Positions 30,184 to 39,391 are shown, numbered from the stretch's first letter. The stretch: 64,000 bases of DNA from Ruania rhizosphaerae (GCF_009805705.1 NZ_VSMB01000001.1:496001-560000); one strand, 5' to 3'. The notes: generated by a model from the letters alone, not told the origin. Program-made: numbers and translations.

Positions 30184-31329
30184 CTATTCTGCCGTCGATG
30201 CCCGGTGCGGAGCGGGGGCGGTGGACCCACGCGCCCGGAGGTGGACCTGCTCCTCGACTTGGACGGACTCGGTCCGGCCCGCGATCCTCTCCAGCAGGAG
30301 GCGGACCGCCTCGGCTCCGATGCGAGTCCCCGATTGGTCCACGCTGGTCAAGGACACCAGTGGATGACTGGCCATCGTGATGTCGTCGTAGCCGACCACG
30401 GAGACGTCCTCCGGACCCAGTCCCGCCTCGGCCACGGCACGCAGGGCGCCCATGGCGAGCGTGTCGTTGCCGGCGAAGATCGCCGTGGGCGGCTCACGTC
30501 GCGCCAGGAGTTCCGCTGCGGACGCCTGGGCCTCCAACTCATCCCCACCCGTGAACACGACCTCCGGCTCCAGGCGCCGACGGCGCATCTGCTCCGTGTA
30601 GACGGTGTGACGGATGGCGTGTGGTTCTCGACCCGAGCGCTGCCAGTCGGTCGGATCGTCCACCAGGACATGGTCGCGGGCGTTGTCGATGGTCAGGTGA
30701 GTGATGCGGGAGTGGCCGAGATCGAACAGGTGGGCCATCACCTGTTCGGTTCCCGACTGATCGGCCCCTGCCACGGTGTCGTAGTGGGTCGAGACGTCAT
30801 GGCGGCCGATGATGACCACGGGGATCCGGTCACTGAGCGCTTCGAGCCACGTCTCGCCGACCATCGGGGAGATCGCGATGATCCCATCGACCTGCCTGTC
30901 GGCGAGGCTCTGCAGCGCGTTGCCGGTCTCGCGCGGTGCGGTGACGGGTGCGACTACCAACTGGTAGGGCGTCCCGACGAGAGTTTCCAGTGCCCCACGC
31001 ACGATCATCGTGAGGAACTCGTTGCTCACCTGGGCGATCTCGATCCCGAGCGTGTGCGATGGGCCCCGCATCGCTCGTGCCGCTACCCGGGGACGGTAGC
31101 TGAGCCGTGCGATGGCAGCCTCTACCTTACTGCGCATCTGCGGGCTGACCCCGTAGGCGTTGCGGATGACTTTGGAGACGGCGGCGCGGGAGACTCCGGC
31201 CGCGTCTGCCACGTCCTGAATGGTTGCGTTCCGCGGTGCGGCGCCGAGCGAGGCGCCGTTGCCGTGGTCGGGATGGATCAGTGATGCCGGCCCCTCAGTG
31301 GCGTCGTTGCCACGATCTCTGGTGTCCAC
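30184..31329 (-). CDS. LacI-family transcriptional regulator
   Basis: A 381-residue LacI repressor with an unusual ~34-residue N-terminal extension before the helix-turn-helix ATIQDVADAAGVSRAAVSKV. The hinge follows (YRPRVAARAMRG), then the sugar-binding sensor domain. The extension may be partly a wrong start: no clear ribosome site decides it. It is divergent from the ABC-transporter/rhamnosidase operon (134 bases apart) and is the best candidate for its local repressor. Confidence 0.88.
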   Translation of the reverse strand: MDTRDRGNDATEGPASLIHPDHGNGASLGAAPRNATIQDVADAAGVSRAAVSKVIRNAYGVSPQMRSKVEAAIARLSYRPRVAARAMRGPSHTLGIEIAQVSNEFLTMIVRGALETLVGTPYQLVVAPVTAPRETGNALQSLADRQVDGIIAISPMVGETWLEALSDRIPVVIIGRHDVSTHYDTVAGADQSGTEQVMAHLFDLGHSRITHLTIDNARDHVLVDDPTDWQRSGREPHAIRHTVYTEQMRRRRLEPEVVFTGGDELEAQASAAELLARREPPTAIFAGNDTLAMGALRAVAEAGLGPEDVSVVGYDDITMASHPLVSLTSVDQSGTRIGAEAVRLLLERIAGRTESVQVEEQVHLRARGSTAPAPHRASTAE

Positions 31330-31344
31330 AGGTCACAGGCTAGT

Positions 31345-31392
31345 ACCAATTGTGTAGATCGGTTGACGAACACGGATCGCGCCACCTATCGT
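31345..31392 (+). promoter_or_regulatory. Promoter and possible operator of the ABC/rhamnosidase operon
   Basis: TTGACG (31363-31368) and TATCGT (31387-31392) have an 18-base spacer, 71 bases before the operon's first start. The half-sites ACCAAT (31345) and ATCGGT (31358) form an imperfect inverted repeat overlapping the -35 side. It lies between divergent regulator and operon genes, as LacI operators often do. Confidence 0.4.
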
Positions 31393-31462
31393 CGACCCTG
31401 AAAGGATTCATCGACGTGCGCAGAAGGACCTGCCGCACTGTCTTTGCGAGGAGGCAAAGCAC

Positions 31463-32770
31463 ATGATCCCCAAGACGTCCCGACGGCACTTCGGTGCCGG
31501 GGTGGCAGCAGCGGCTGCGGCTGCGCTCGCGCTCTCGGCATGCTCCGGTGGAGGAGATGATGACGGCAGTGTCGAGATCACCTTCTTGTCCACATCAGAC
31601 GAGGACAACACCGCGCTTGCCGAAGCGCTGATCGACGCGTTCGAGGCCGAGAACCCCGACATCACGGTCAATCTCGATGGTCGGCCCGGAGGCACCGAGG
31701 GCGACAACCTCATCAAGACCCGGCTGGCCACTGGCGAAATGGCCGAGGTGTTCAACTACAACTCCGGATCCCTGTTCCAGGCACTCAACCCGGACCAGAA
31801 CCTGCTCGAACTCAGCGACCGGCCGTGGGCGGACTCGCTCACCGATGACTTCACGTCAGTAGTCAGCACCGAGAACGGCCTCTACGGCGGCTCCTACGGC
31901 AGCTCCTTCGCCGGCGGCATCGTCTACAACGGCGCGATCTACGACGAGCTCGGCCTCGAGGTCCCGCAGTCGTGGGACGACTTCATGGCCAACAATGAAC
32001 AGATCGCCGCAGCCGGGTACGACCCGATCGTCCAGACCTACGGTGACACCTGGACCAGCCAGCTCTTCGTCCTGGGCGACTACGCCAATGTCCACGCGCA
32101 GGACCCGGACTGGGCCGACCAGTACACCGCGCATGAGCGGTTCTATGCTGACGAGCCGGCCCTCGCTGGCTTCCGGCACCACCAAGAAGCCTATGAGTCC
32201 GGCTACTTCAACGAGAACTACCCGTCGGCCACCTTCGAGGACGGCGGTGCCATGCTCGCCGAGGGTAGCGGCGTGCACTACCCGATCCTGACCACGATCC
32301 TCAGCTCCATCCGGTTCAACCATCCGGACGCGGTGGAGGACATGCGCTTCATGGCCATCCCAGCCGATGACCCGCAGCACACCTCCGCCACGATCTGGCA
32401 GCCGGACGGCCTGTACATCCCGAACACCGTCGAGGGTGCGCAGCGAGATGCTGCCCTGGCATTCGTCGACTTCGTCACGGGGCCGGACGCGTGCGAGGTC
32501 TTCATCGAGGCCGTGAATCCGACCGGGCCCTACGTCAACGGGTGTGAGCTCCCGGCGGATGTTCCTCCGCTCGTCCAGGACGTGCAGTCCTACTTCGACG
32601 CCGGTAACACGGCACCGGCGCTGGAGTTCCTCTCCCCGATCAAGGGCCCGAACCTGGAGAACATCACCGTCGAGGTCGGTTCCGGTATTCGCGGAGCTGA
32701 GGAAGCCGCGGCGAACTACGACCGCGATGTCGAGAACCAGGCACGACAGCTGGGCCTCGAGGGCTGGTGA
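31463..32770 (+). CDS. ABC sugar transporter solute-binding lipoprotein
   Basis: A 435-residue family-1 extracellular solute-binding protein of the carbohydrate uptake CUT1 type. The N-terminus has both a twin-arginine motif (SRRHFGAG) and a lipobox (ALSAC), so it is probably a Tat-exported lipoprotein. The mature region starts with a Gly/Asp linker, then ITFLSTSDEDN. It feeds the two permeases that follow. No ATPase is encoded; CUT1 systems often share a general MsiK-like ATPase. The adjacent GH78 gene suggests rhamnose-containing oligosaccharides. Confidence 0.9.
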   Translation: MIPKTSRRHFGAGVAAAAAAALALSACSGGGDDDGSVEITFLSTSDEDNTALAEALIDAFEAENPDITVNLDGRPGGTEGDNLIKTRLATGEMAEVFNYNSGSLFQALNPDQNLLELSDRPWADSLTDDFTSVVSTENGLYGGSYGSSFAGGIVYNGAIYDELGLEVPQSWDDFMANNEQIAAAGYDPIVQTYGDTWTSQLFVLGDYANVHAQDPDWADQYTAHERFYADEPALAGFRHHQEAYESGYFNENYPSATFEDGGAMLAEGSGVHYPILTTILSSIRFNHPDAVEDMRFMAIPADDPQHTSATIWQPDGLYIPNTVEGAQRDAALAFVDFVTGPDACEVFIEAVNPTGPYVNGCELPADVPPLVQDVQSYFDAGNTAPALEFLSPIKGPNLENITVEVGSGIRGAEEAAANYDRDVENQARQLGLEGW

Positions 32771-33684
32771 CCGCTGCAACCACCGAGGTGCGGGCCGGCA
32801 GGTCTGGCAAGGCCCGCACCTTGGGCGTCTCCCGTCACGCGTATCCGCTGTGGTTCTACCTGCCTGCGGCGGTGTTGTTCCTGGTGTTCTTCGCGATCCC
32901 GACGTTCGCCTCGTTCTACTTCAGCCTCACGCGGTGGACGCTGTTTGACCAGGAGTTCATCGGATTCGAGAACTACGTCCAGTTCTTCCGTGAGCCGCAG
33001 CTCTATCAAGGCTTCATCAATACCTTGATCTATGGCTTCCTCACCTCCGGGATGAAGGTCGTGATCGGACTGGCGTTGGCTGTACTCCTGACCTCCGCGC
33101 TGGTGGGGCGGCACTTCCTGCGGTCGGTGATCTTCTTTCCGGTGCTCGTCTCCACAATCGGAGTCGGGATCATGTTCAAGGCGTTGCTCGATCCCTTCGA
33201 CGGGATCGTGAACGGGGCATTGGAGACGCTCGGTATCACCGGCCCGGGATGGTTGACCGATCCGGACCTGGCGCTGTACTCCATCATCGGGATCGATGTG
33301 TGGAAGGGCCTCGGTATCGCCTGCCTGATCTATATCGCCGGTCTGGTCGCGATCCCGACTGAGTACTACGAAGCAGCGCGGGTGGACGGCGCGAGCAAGT
33401 GGGCGGCGTTCAAGAGCATCACCTTGCCGTTGGTCAAGCCTGCGACCGGGACGGTGATCATCCTGTCCCTGATCGGGGGCCTGCGGTCCTTCGACCTGAT
33501 CTGGGCGACCACCGGCGGCGGGCCCGGATTCAGTTCCGATGTGATCGGGTCGGTGATCTACAAGCAGTACCAGGCCGGCTTCTACGGTCTCTCGACCGCC
33601 GGGAACGTCGTGCTCTTCGTGGTGGTGACGGTGATCATGGTGCCGATCTCGCTGATGCTGAACAAGCGGGAGGTCGAGCAATGA
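32767..33684 (+). CDS. ABC sugar transporter permease (MalF type)
   Basis: A 305-residue inner-membrane permease with six helices (first near WFYLPAAVLFLVFFAIP) and the EAA loop YYEAARVDGASKWAAFKSI, which contacts the ATPase. GTG at 32767 overlaps the binding-protein stop by 4 bases. It pairs with the downstream MalG-like permease. Confidence 0.92.
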   Translation: MTAATTEVRAGRSGKARTLGVSRHAYPLWFYLPAAVLFLVFFAIPTFASFYFSLTRWTLFDQEFIGFENYVQFFREPQLYQGFINTLIYGFLTSGMKVVIGLALAVLLTSALVGRHFLRSVIFFPVLVSTIGVGIMFKALLDPFDGIVNGALETLGITGPGWLTDPDLALYSIIGIDVWKGLGIACLIYIAGLVAIPTEYYEAARVDGASKWAAFKSITLPLVKPATGTVIILSLIGGLRSFDLIWATTGGGPGFSSDVIGSVIYKQYQAGFYGLSTAGNVVLFVVVTVIMVPISLMLNKREVEQ

Positions 33685-33776
33685 GCGCGAGGAGCCCCCG
33701 CGTAGGGGCGCCGAGGTACGAGGTGCACCGGAGCGAGGCACCGCAGTGCTCCTGCAGGAAGGAGGTTCGGCAATGA
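33681..33776 (+). CDS. 31-codon mini-ORF coupling two permease genes
   Basis: An ATG at 33681 overlaps the upstream permease stop (ATGA), and this frame's stop at 33774-33776 overlaps the next permease's ATG at 33773 (ATGA). The frame encodes MSARSPRVGAPRYEVHRSEA and ends ...SCRKEVRQ: basic, two Cys, no family known to me. AGGAAGGAGG, the ribosome site for the next permease, lies within it. It may be a translated linker, or an inserted palindromic repeat that kept the reading frame, rather than a functional protein. Confidence 0.45.
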   Translation: MSARSPRVGAPRYEVHRSEAPQCSCRKEVRQ

Positions 33777-34606
33777 GGCGTGAACGCACCATGCGCTGGG
33801 TGCTGGGCATCGCAGCGATCGCGGTATCCATCGTGATCTTCATCGTCCCCTTCATCTTCATCGTGCTGCAGGCGATGAAAACTCGTCAGGAAGCCTCCGA
33901 ACTGGCCTTCTCGTGGCCGAGGCAGCTGGCATTCGTGGAGAACCTCATCGAGGTGATCACCCAACGCGACTACATCGTGGCCCGGGCGTTCCTGAACTCC
34001 ACGATCCTGACCGTGGCCAGTGTGACCCTACTGGTGGTCATCGCCGCCATGGTCGGCTATGTGATGCAGCGCCGAGCGTCCAAGATCCGCACCGTGGCGA
34101 ACTTCTTCGTCCTGGCCGGGCTCATCATCCCCCCGGCGGTCGTCCCGACCGTCTGGGTGCTGCAGACCCTGGGACTCTTCGGAACGCTGCCCGGTCTGAT
34201 CCTGATCGAGATCACCTTCGGACTGGCATTCTCGATCCTGCTGTTCCGGGCGTTCGTGAGCACCATCCCCCGGTCATTGGACGAGGCGGCAATCATCGAC
34301 GGCGCCAGCCCGTTCCGCTTGTTCTTCGCGGTGATCATGCCGCTGATGAAACCCACAGTGGTGACCGTGATCGTCGTGCAGTCGGTGCAGATCTTCAACG
34401 ACTTCGCCAACCCGTTGTATTTCCTCCCGGGGGACGACAACGCCACGGTGCAGCTGACCCTCTATAACTTCCAGAGCCAATCCTCGAACCAATGGAATCT
34501 GTTGTTCATGGACATTCTGCTGATCACGATCCCACCGTTGGTCATGTACATCTTCTTCAACCGTCAGATCGTCGCCGGCATGACATCCGGCGCCGTCAAG
34601 GGCTGA
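33773..34606 (+). CDS. ABC sugar transporter permease (MalG type)
   Basis: A 277-residue permease with six helices and the EAA loop LDEAAIIDGASPFRLFFAVI. The ATG at 33773 is chosen because AGGAAGGAGG lies 7 bases upstream. It completes the CUT1 permease pair and ends 28 bases before the rhamnosidase gene. Confidence 0.92.
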   Translation: MRRERTMRWVLGIAAIAVSIVIFIVPFIFIVLQAMKTRQEASELAFSWPRQLAFVENLIEVITQRDYIVARAFLNSTILTVASVTLLVVIAAMVGYVMQRRASKIRTVANFFVLAGLIIPPAVVPTVWVLQTLGLFGTLPGLILIEITFGLAFSILLFRAFVSTIPRSLDEAAIIDGASPFRLFFAVIMPLMKPTVVTVIVVQSVQIFNDFANPLYFLPGDDNATVQLTLYNFQSQSSNQWNLLFMDILLITIPPLVMYIFFNRQIVAGMTSGAVKG

Positions 34607-34634
34607 CCACGTCGACTATTGGAGCAATGAACGT

Positions 34635-37436
34635 ATGAGTTCTCGCGTCACCCGGGTGCGGGTGGAACGACGCAATGACGCTGCCTTGGCAGATGTTCCC
34701 TCACCCCGGCTGAGCTGGGTGGTGGAGTCCCACGAGCCGTGGCAGCAGGCCGCTGCAGAGGTACGCCTCGATGGTGGCGAGTCGGTCCGGCTGGACACCG
34801 CTGAGTCGGTCTTCGTGGACTGGCCGTTCGCGCCGCTGGCCCCGCATGCTCGCCACGAGCTTCAGGTGCGGGTCACCTCCACCGGCGGCGTCACCACCGA
34901 CTGGTCCGAGCCGGTTGCGCTGCGTAGCACGTTCCTGGCCGACGGCGAGTGGCAGGCCTCGTTCATCGGCCTCGCCGAGCCCGAGGGTGAGGCATGCCCG
35001 GGACGGGTGCGCGCGGAGTTCCAGGTCCGGGGTCAGGTCCGCGCTGCCACGCTGTATGCCACTGCCGGCGGCGGTTTCCAGGCGAGCATCAATGGCACCG
35101 ACGTCGACGACGCCGTCCTCAAACCGGGGTGGCGGGACTATCACGAGCGTCTCGTGCACGAGGCCACCGATGTCACGGCCCTGGTGCGCGAGGGGTCCAA
35201 CGCGATCGGGATCCGGTTCGCCGGCGCCTGGTGGACCGAGAAGTACGGCTTCCATGGCGCCGCTGAGCGCATCTACGGTGACCAGCCGGTGGTCGCCGCG
35301 CAACTCCAGATCGACTTCACCGACGGCTCGACCCAGGTGATCGGGACGGACGGGACGTGGCGAGGGGCCGCCGTCGGGGAGCTGACGGCGAGCAGCATCT
35401 ATCAGGGTGAGGCGATCGATGCCCGGCGCGCCTTGGCGGGCTGGGATCAGGTGGGCTTTGACGACGCCACCTGGCCGGGCGCCGTCGTGCGGGAGCTGGG
35501 CGTGGTGCCCGAGGCGGACCCGGCCGAACCGGTGCGGCGCGTGGGTGAGGTCGCCGTGGCCGAGGTGATCCGGACGCCGTCGGGCAAGACGATCCTGGAC
35601 TTCGGGCAGAACCTGGTGGGTTGGCTGCGGGTGCGGGTGAGGGGTCCGGAAGGTCACGTGATCACGGTGCGCCATGCCGAGGTGCTCGAGCACGGTGAGC
35701 TCGGGGTGCGGCCGCTGCGGCACGCCCAGGCCACGGATACCTTCATCTGCTCCGGTGGGGACGATGTGTTCGAGCCGGAGTTCACCTTCCATGGATTCCG
35801 GTATGCCGAGATCGAGAACTGGCCGGACGAGTTCGATCCGGAGGTTGATTCCGCAGCCTTCACCGCCGTGGTGATCAGCAGCGATATGCGGCGCACGGGC
35901 TGGTTCGAATGCTCGGACGAGCGAGTGAACCGGCTGCACGAGAACGTGGTGTGGGGGATGAAGGGCAACTTCGTCTCGATCCCCACCGACTGCCCGCAGC
36001 GCGATGAACGACTCGGGTGGACCGGCGACATCCAGGTGTTCTCTCCGACCTCCACCTCGCTGTTCGACAGTGATGCGTTCCTGACCTCGTGGTTGCGGGA
36101 TGTGGCGCTGGAGCAGGCCAGGAGTGGCGGGATCTGCCCGTTCGTGGTGCCGAGTGTGCTCGGGGTGTCGAAGGCTGCGGCTGCGTGGGGTGATGCGGCC
36201 ACGGTGGTGCCGATGGTGCTGTTCGAACGCTTCGGGGACCGGGCCGCGTTGGCCGATCAGTACCCCTCCATGAAGGCATGGGTGGACGTGCTGGCCGGGC
36301 TCGCCGGAGAGCGGCTGCTGTGGGAGGGCGACTTCCAGTTCGGTGACTGGCTCGACCCGGCGGCACCGCCGGACCAGCCGGGCGGCGCCCGTACCGACTC
36401 CGACATTGTGGCCAGCGCGCACGTGGTCCGTTCGGCTGCCCTGGTGGCGAAGGCCGCGGACCTGCTCGGGTTCCCCGAGGACGCCGCGCACTATCGCGAC
36501 TATGCCGAGCGGGCCCGGCAGGCGTGGGTGCGTGAGTACGTCACGGGCGCCGGGCGGATCGTGTCGGACTCCCAGACCGCCTACGCGATGGCGATCTCCT
36601 ATGGACTGGTCGATGCCGCGACCACTCAGGCGATGGGGGACCGGCTCGCCGAGATCGTCCGCCGGGACGGGTATGTGATCGGCACCGGGTTCGTGGGCAC
36701 CCCGATCATCGCCGACGCGCTGTGCTCGACTGGGCACTCGGACGTCGCGGGCCGATTGTTGCTGCAGACCGGAGTGCCGTCCTGGCTGTACGCGGTCACG
36801 ATGGGCGCCACCACAATCTGGGAACGATGGGACTCCATGCTCCCCGACGGGACCATCAACCCCGGAGAGATGACCTCCTTCAACCACTACGCCTTCGGTG
36901 CGGTGGCGGACTGGTTGCACCGTGGCGTGGCAGGACTGGCCCCCACGGCGCCGGGCTATGCGCGCATCCGGATCGCACCGACCCCGATCGAGGGGCTCGA
37001 GCACGCCTCGGTGCGGCGCGAGACGCCGTACGGGTTCGCTGAGTCTGGGTGGGCCGAGGTTCGCCAGGGCAGGCTGCGGGTGCACGCCCTCATCCCGGCC
37101 AACACGACGGCGGAGGTTGCGCTCCCGGGCCAGGATCCGTTCGAGGTGGGGCCGGGTAGGCACGAGTGGGAGGTGGAGGACCCGCGATCGTCGACCTCGG
37201 TGGGGTCGATCGGGTGGGACACCCCGCTCGGGGCGATCGTCGACGATCGGCGTGCGCATGAGGCGCTGCTTGCGGAGGCCGCGGCGATCGATCCGGGCTT
37301 CGGAGACCGGTTGCGCCGGGACACCGACTGGCGTGACGGGCAGCATCTGGCCGGCACCCTGCACGGGGTCACCGGTGAGGTGCGCAATCAGATTCCGGCG
37401 ATGTTCGAGCGGGTGAACGCCGCGCTCGCTCGCTGA
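34635..37436 (+). CDS. Alpha-L-rhamnosidase, GH78
   Basis: A 933-residue GH78-type enzyme that removes terminal alpha-L-rhamnose. N-terminal beta domains (rhamnosidase N) precede the catalytic (alpha/alpha)6 barrel with the family motif PTDCPQRDERLGWTGD (acid residues D and E) and later TIWERWDS and SFNHYAFGAVADWL. A C-terminal beta-sandwich follows. No signal peptide is seen, so it should act on imported oligosaccharides in the cytoplasm. The ATG at 34635 follows GGAGCAATGAACGT. It is last in the operon after the two permeases. Confidence 0.93.
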   Translation: MSSRVTRVRVERRNDAALADVPSPRLSWVVESHEPWQQAAAEVRLDGGESVRLDTAESVFVDWPFAPLAPHARHELQVRVTSTGGVTTDWSEPVALRSTFLADGEWQASFIGLAEPEGEACPGRVRAEFQVRGQVRAATLYATAGGGFQASINGTDVDDAVLKPGWRDYHERLVHEATDVTALVREGSNAIGIRFAGAWWTEKYGFHGAAERIYGDQPVVAAQLQIDFTDGSTQVIGTDGTWRGAAVGELTASSIYQGEAIDARRALAGWDQVGFDDATWPGAVVRELGVVPEADPAEPVRRVGEVAVAEVIRTPSGKTILDFGQNLVGWLRVRVRGPEGHVITVRHAEVLEHGELGVRPLRHAQATDTFICSGGDDVFEPEFTFHGFRYAEIENWPDEFDPEVDSAAFTAVVISSDMRRTGWFECSDERVNRLHENVVWGMKGNFVSIPTDCPQRDERLGWTGDIQVFSPTSTSLFDSDAFLTSWLRDVALEQARSGGICPFVVPSVLGVSKAAAAWGDAATVVPMVLFERFGDRAALADQYPSMKAWVDVLAGLAGERLLWEGDFQFGDWLDPAAPPDQPGGARTDSDIVASAHVVRSAALVAKAADLLGFPEDAAHYRDYAERARQAWVREYVTGAGRIVSDSQTAYAMAISYGLVDAATTQAMGDRLAEIVRRDGYVIGTGFVGTPIIADALCSTGHSDVAGRLLLQTGVPSWLYAVTMGATTIWERWDSMLPDGTINPGEMTSFNHYAFGAVADWLHRGVAGLAPTAPGYARIRIAPTPIEGLEHASVRRETPYGFAESGWAEVRQGRLRVHALIPANTTAEVALPGQDPFEVGPGRHEWEVEDPRSSTSVGSIGWDTPLGAIVDDRRAHEALLAEAAAIDPGFGDRLRRDTDWRDGQHLAGTLHGVTGEVRNQIPAMFERVNAALAR

Positions 37437-37465
37437 CCCACACTTGCGAACGCTCTTCATGCGGA

Positions 37466-37502
37466 CACACCCTCCAGGGCCGGATAGCCGCTGGAGAGTG
37501 TG
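37466..37502 (+). terminator. Hairpin after rhamnosidase operon
   Basis: CACACCCTCCAG (37466-37477) and CTGGAGAGTGTG (37491-37502) pair over 12 bases with one mismatch, 30 bases after the GH78 stop. No T-tract follows. Confidence 0.5.
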
Positions 37503-38388
37503 CATGTACGTGTGAGAGTCCGGGGTGCAACGTTCCTGTGCGGCCCTTGGAGGCGTTGCCTACCTGCATAGCGCCACCGGTCACGACCTCGCTGGGGTCG
37601 GATCGGCGCCAGATGAACGCAGCAGGTCTTCATGGCCCGCGACGAGCTGCGTTCCTTGACCATCTCCGATCCAGGTTGGCGCCTGCTTCTGGCGCCCACT
37701 CAGCGGGCGAGTGAACCGCTTGAGGTCTTCCGGATGGTAGTTGGGTACGCGAGGTGCTGCCGTTCCTCTCGCTCAATGGGTCGGTTAGCCATTGCCGTAC
37801 GCAACTGCTTACGACGGCCGTTGCGGACTGGGGGCTGGTGCGCCTAGTTCCGAGGAGATCTGCGATGTTGCGTCGAGTAGCGCTGGGATGAGTTTGACCC
37901 GAGTTGGCTCACCTTTAGTACCCGATCGGCCCGCAGGCGGCATGCGATCAGTCACTCTCGTGGGCTAGGTAGCGACGCTGACGCCACGATTGCCACCACC
38001 GGAGGGCGGACACGTGACCCTCACAACCCAGGGCATAGCGGCATCCGGTGTTCCTGAGGGTGCGTGGGCGCCATGAGGTGCCACAGCCGACGTGCGAACA
38101 GGTGCCAAATCGTTCTCGCTCGCCGCCGATTGGCTACCGCCAGGTCGCCCTCGTCGTTCCCCCGAGGCCAATCTCAACGGATGTCGTGGCACCGATTAGT
38201 ACCCCGATCGCGATCGTCGAGACGGCATCACCGCAGGTCAGAGACCCAGAGCCTTCGGTCGATCCATCCCGTGAGCCAACTCGGGGGCGAGTGAACCGCT
38301 TGAGGTCTTCCGGATGGTAGTTGGGTACGCGAGGTGCTGCCGTTCCTCTCGCTCAATGGGTCGGTTAGCCATTGCCGTACGCAACTGC
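37503..38388. other. Gene-free region with a 193-bp direct repeat
   Basis: Between the rhamnosidase hairpin and the IclR gene stop I recognise no gene. The main content is a perfect 193-bp direct repeat (37705 and 38285 copies) around a 387-bp spacer (37898-38284) that matches no family I know. Short frames here carry stops in every forward reading. Confidence 0.6.
37705..37897. repeat. 193-bp direct repeat, left copy
   Basis: Identical over all 193 bases to 38285-38477; flanks differ at once on both sides. In the right copy, the last 89 bases are the end of the IclR gene, so this copy is a detached duplicate of that 3' end plus 104 bases beyond the stop. Confidence 0.95.
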
Positions 38389-38477
38389 TTACGACGGCCG
38401 TTGCGGACTGGGGGCTGGTGCGCCTAGTTCCGAGGAGATCTGCGATGTTGCGTCGAGTAGCGCTGGGATGAGTTTGA
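38285..38477. repeat. 193-bp direct repeat, right copy
   Basis: Identical to 37705-37897, start-to-start distance 580 bases. It covers the last 29 codons and stop of the IclR gene and 104 bases after it. The 387-bp spacer between the copies is single-copy in the window. Confidence 0.95.
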
Positions 38478-39153
38478 GGAGCTCGTCTCGCGGGAGCCTC
38501 GCCATGGGAGCTGAGATGCTCACCGCACCGGCGACGGCTCCCCTCGGTGAGAACACCGGTGCGGCTATGCAGTGGATACCAACCTCATGTTCCTCATCAT
38601 CGAGCGTGTACCCCTGCTCCCTGGCAATCGCGAAGTTGGCCTCCAGTGCCTCGATCGATGTAAGGGTCGTCTGGGTGTGCCCATGAAGCGGGGCGTGTGC
38701 AAGAAGTTCTCGTCGCTGCTGAACGTCGAGAAAGGCGAGGATGGCCTTTGCGACACCTGTGCAATGAAGTGGTGCGACTGCACCAACTCGCGAGTACATC
38801 CGGATCGGGTGCTTGCTCTCCACCTTGTCGATGTAGACCACGTGCTGCTGTTCGAGCACCGCCAGGTGAACGGTCTCACTAGTCAGGTCGTTCAGAGAAT
38901 GCAAGTACGGGGAAGCGACCTCCCGAACATCCAGGTCCTCCCATGCCTGAAACGCTAGCGAAAACAGCCCCGCGCCTAGGCGATAGCGACCCTGGCGCTC
39001 GAGAGTCACGAAGTTGTGGCTCGCCAGAGTCTGGAGGAGCCGAAATGCCGTGGAGGTGTGCACCTCAAGCTTGGCGGCGGCCTCCGTCGCCGTCAGAGGC
39101 TGTTCAGCGATGATCTGTAGGGCCCGGATCGCCCGATCAACACTCTGTCCCAT
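38389..39153 (-). CDS. IclR-family transcriptional regulator (KdgR-like)
   Basis: A 254-residue IclR regulator: N-terminal winged helix (AIRALQIIAEQPLTATEAAAKLEVHTSTAFRLLQTL) given in part, then a GAF-like effector domain (HLAVLEQQHVVYIDKVES; GAVAPLHCTGVAKAILAF). The ATG at 39153 is chosen because GGGGAGGAG sits 8 bases before it; the reading upstream to 39408 lacks conservation. It is divergent from the ABC/tailspike/KDG operon. IclR proteins such as KdgR often sense KDG, which fits the aldolase and kinase ending this operon. Confidence 0.88.
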   Translation of the reverse strand: MGQSVDRAIRALQIIAEQPLTATEAAAKLEVHTSTAFRLLQTLASHNFVTLERQGRYRLGAGLFSLAFQAWEDLDVREVASPYLHSLNDLTSETVHLAVLEQQHVVYIDKVESKHPIRMYSRVGAVAPLHCTGVAKAILAFLDVQQRRELLAHAPLHGHTQTTLTSIEALEANFAIAREQGYTLDDEEHEVGIHCIAAPVFSPRGAVAGAVSISAPMARLPRDELLKLIPALLDATSQISSELGAPAPSPQRPS

Positions 39154-39266
39154 CGTGAGATCTCCTCCCCGCATGCGGCGGTTGCATGGTGCATCGAGTA
39201 CAGCGTGCCCCCTCATCTCCTCATCGGCCAGGCGACCCTCGGTCCGGAAAGGACGAAGTCGACCTC

Positions 39267-39334
39267 TTGACAGTGGGGCGGCACCTTCATATTGTACTTG
39301 CAGCCAGGGCACTTCGTTTGCAACCTGCGCAAAC
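39267..39334 (+). promoter_or_regulatory. Promoter and likely IclR operator of the KDG operon
   Basis: TTGACA (39267-39272), 17 bases, TATTGT (39290-39295): one of the best sigma-70-like promoters in the window. Just downstream the inverted repeat GTTTGC (39316-39321) / GCAAAC (39329-39334) with a 7-base gap could be an operator placed to block transcription. It lies in the divergent space between the IclR gene and the binding-protein gene. Confidence 0.6.
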
Positions 39335-39391
39335 TGAGAGAAAGCGCCTGGAGCAAGGGCTTTGATGGTGAAGCCGTGGAGGGAGTCAGAT

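Noticed and set aside
34701-37505. 934-codon minus-strand reading opposite the GH78 gene
   Set aside because: Mirror reading with His/Arg/Gly bias; the plus-strand GH78 is certain.
37705-38477. Attachment-site pair of an integrated element
   Set aside because: The repeats are far longer than normal att cores, enclose only 387 bp and no integrase or tRNA end is present.
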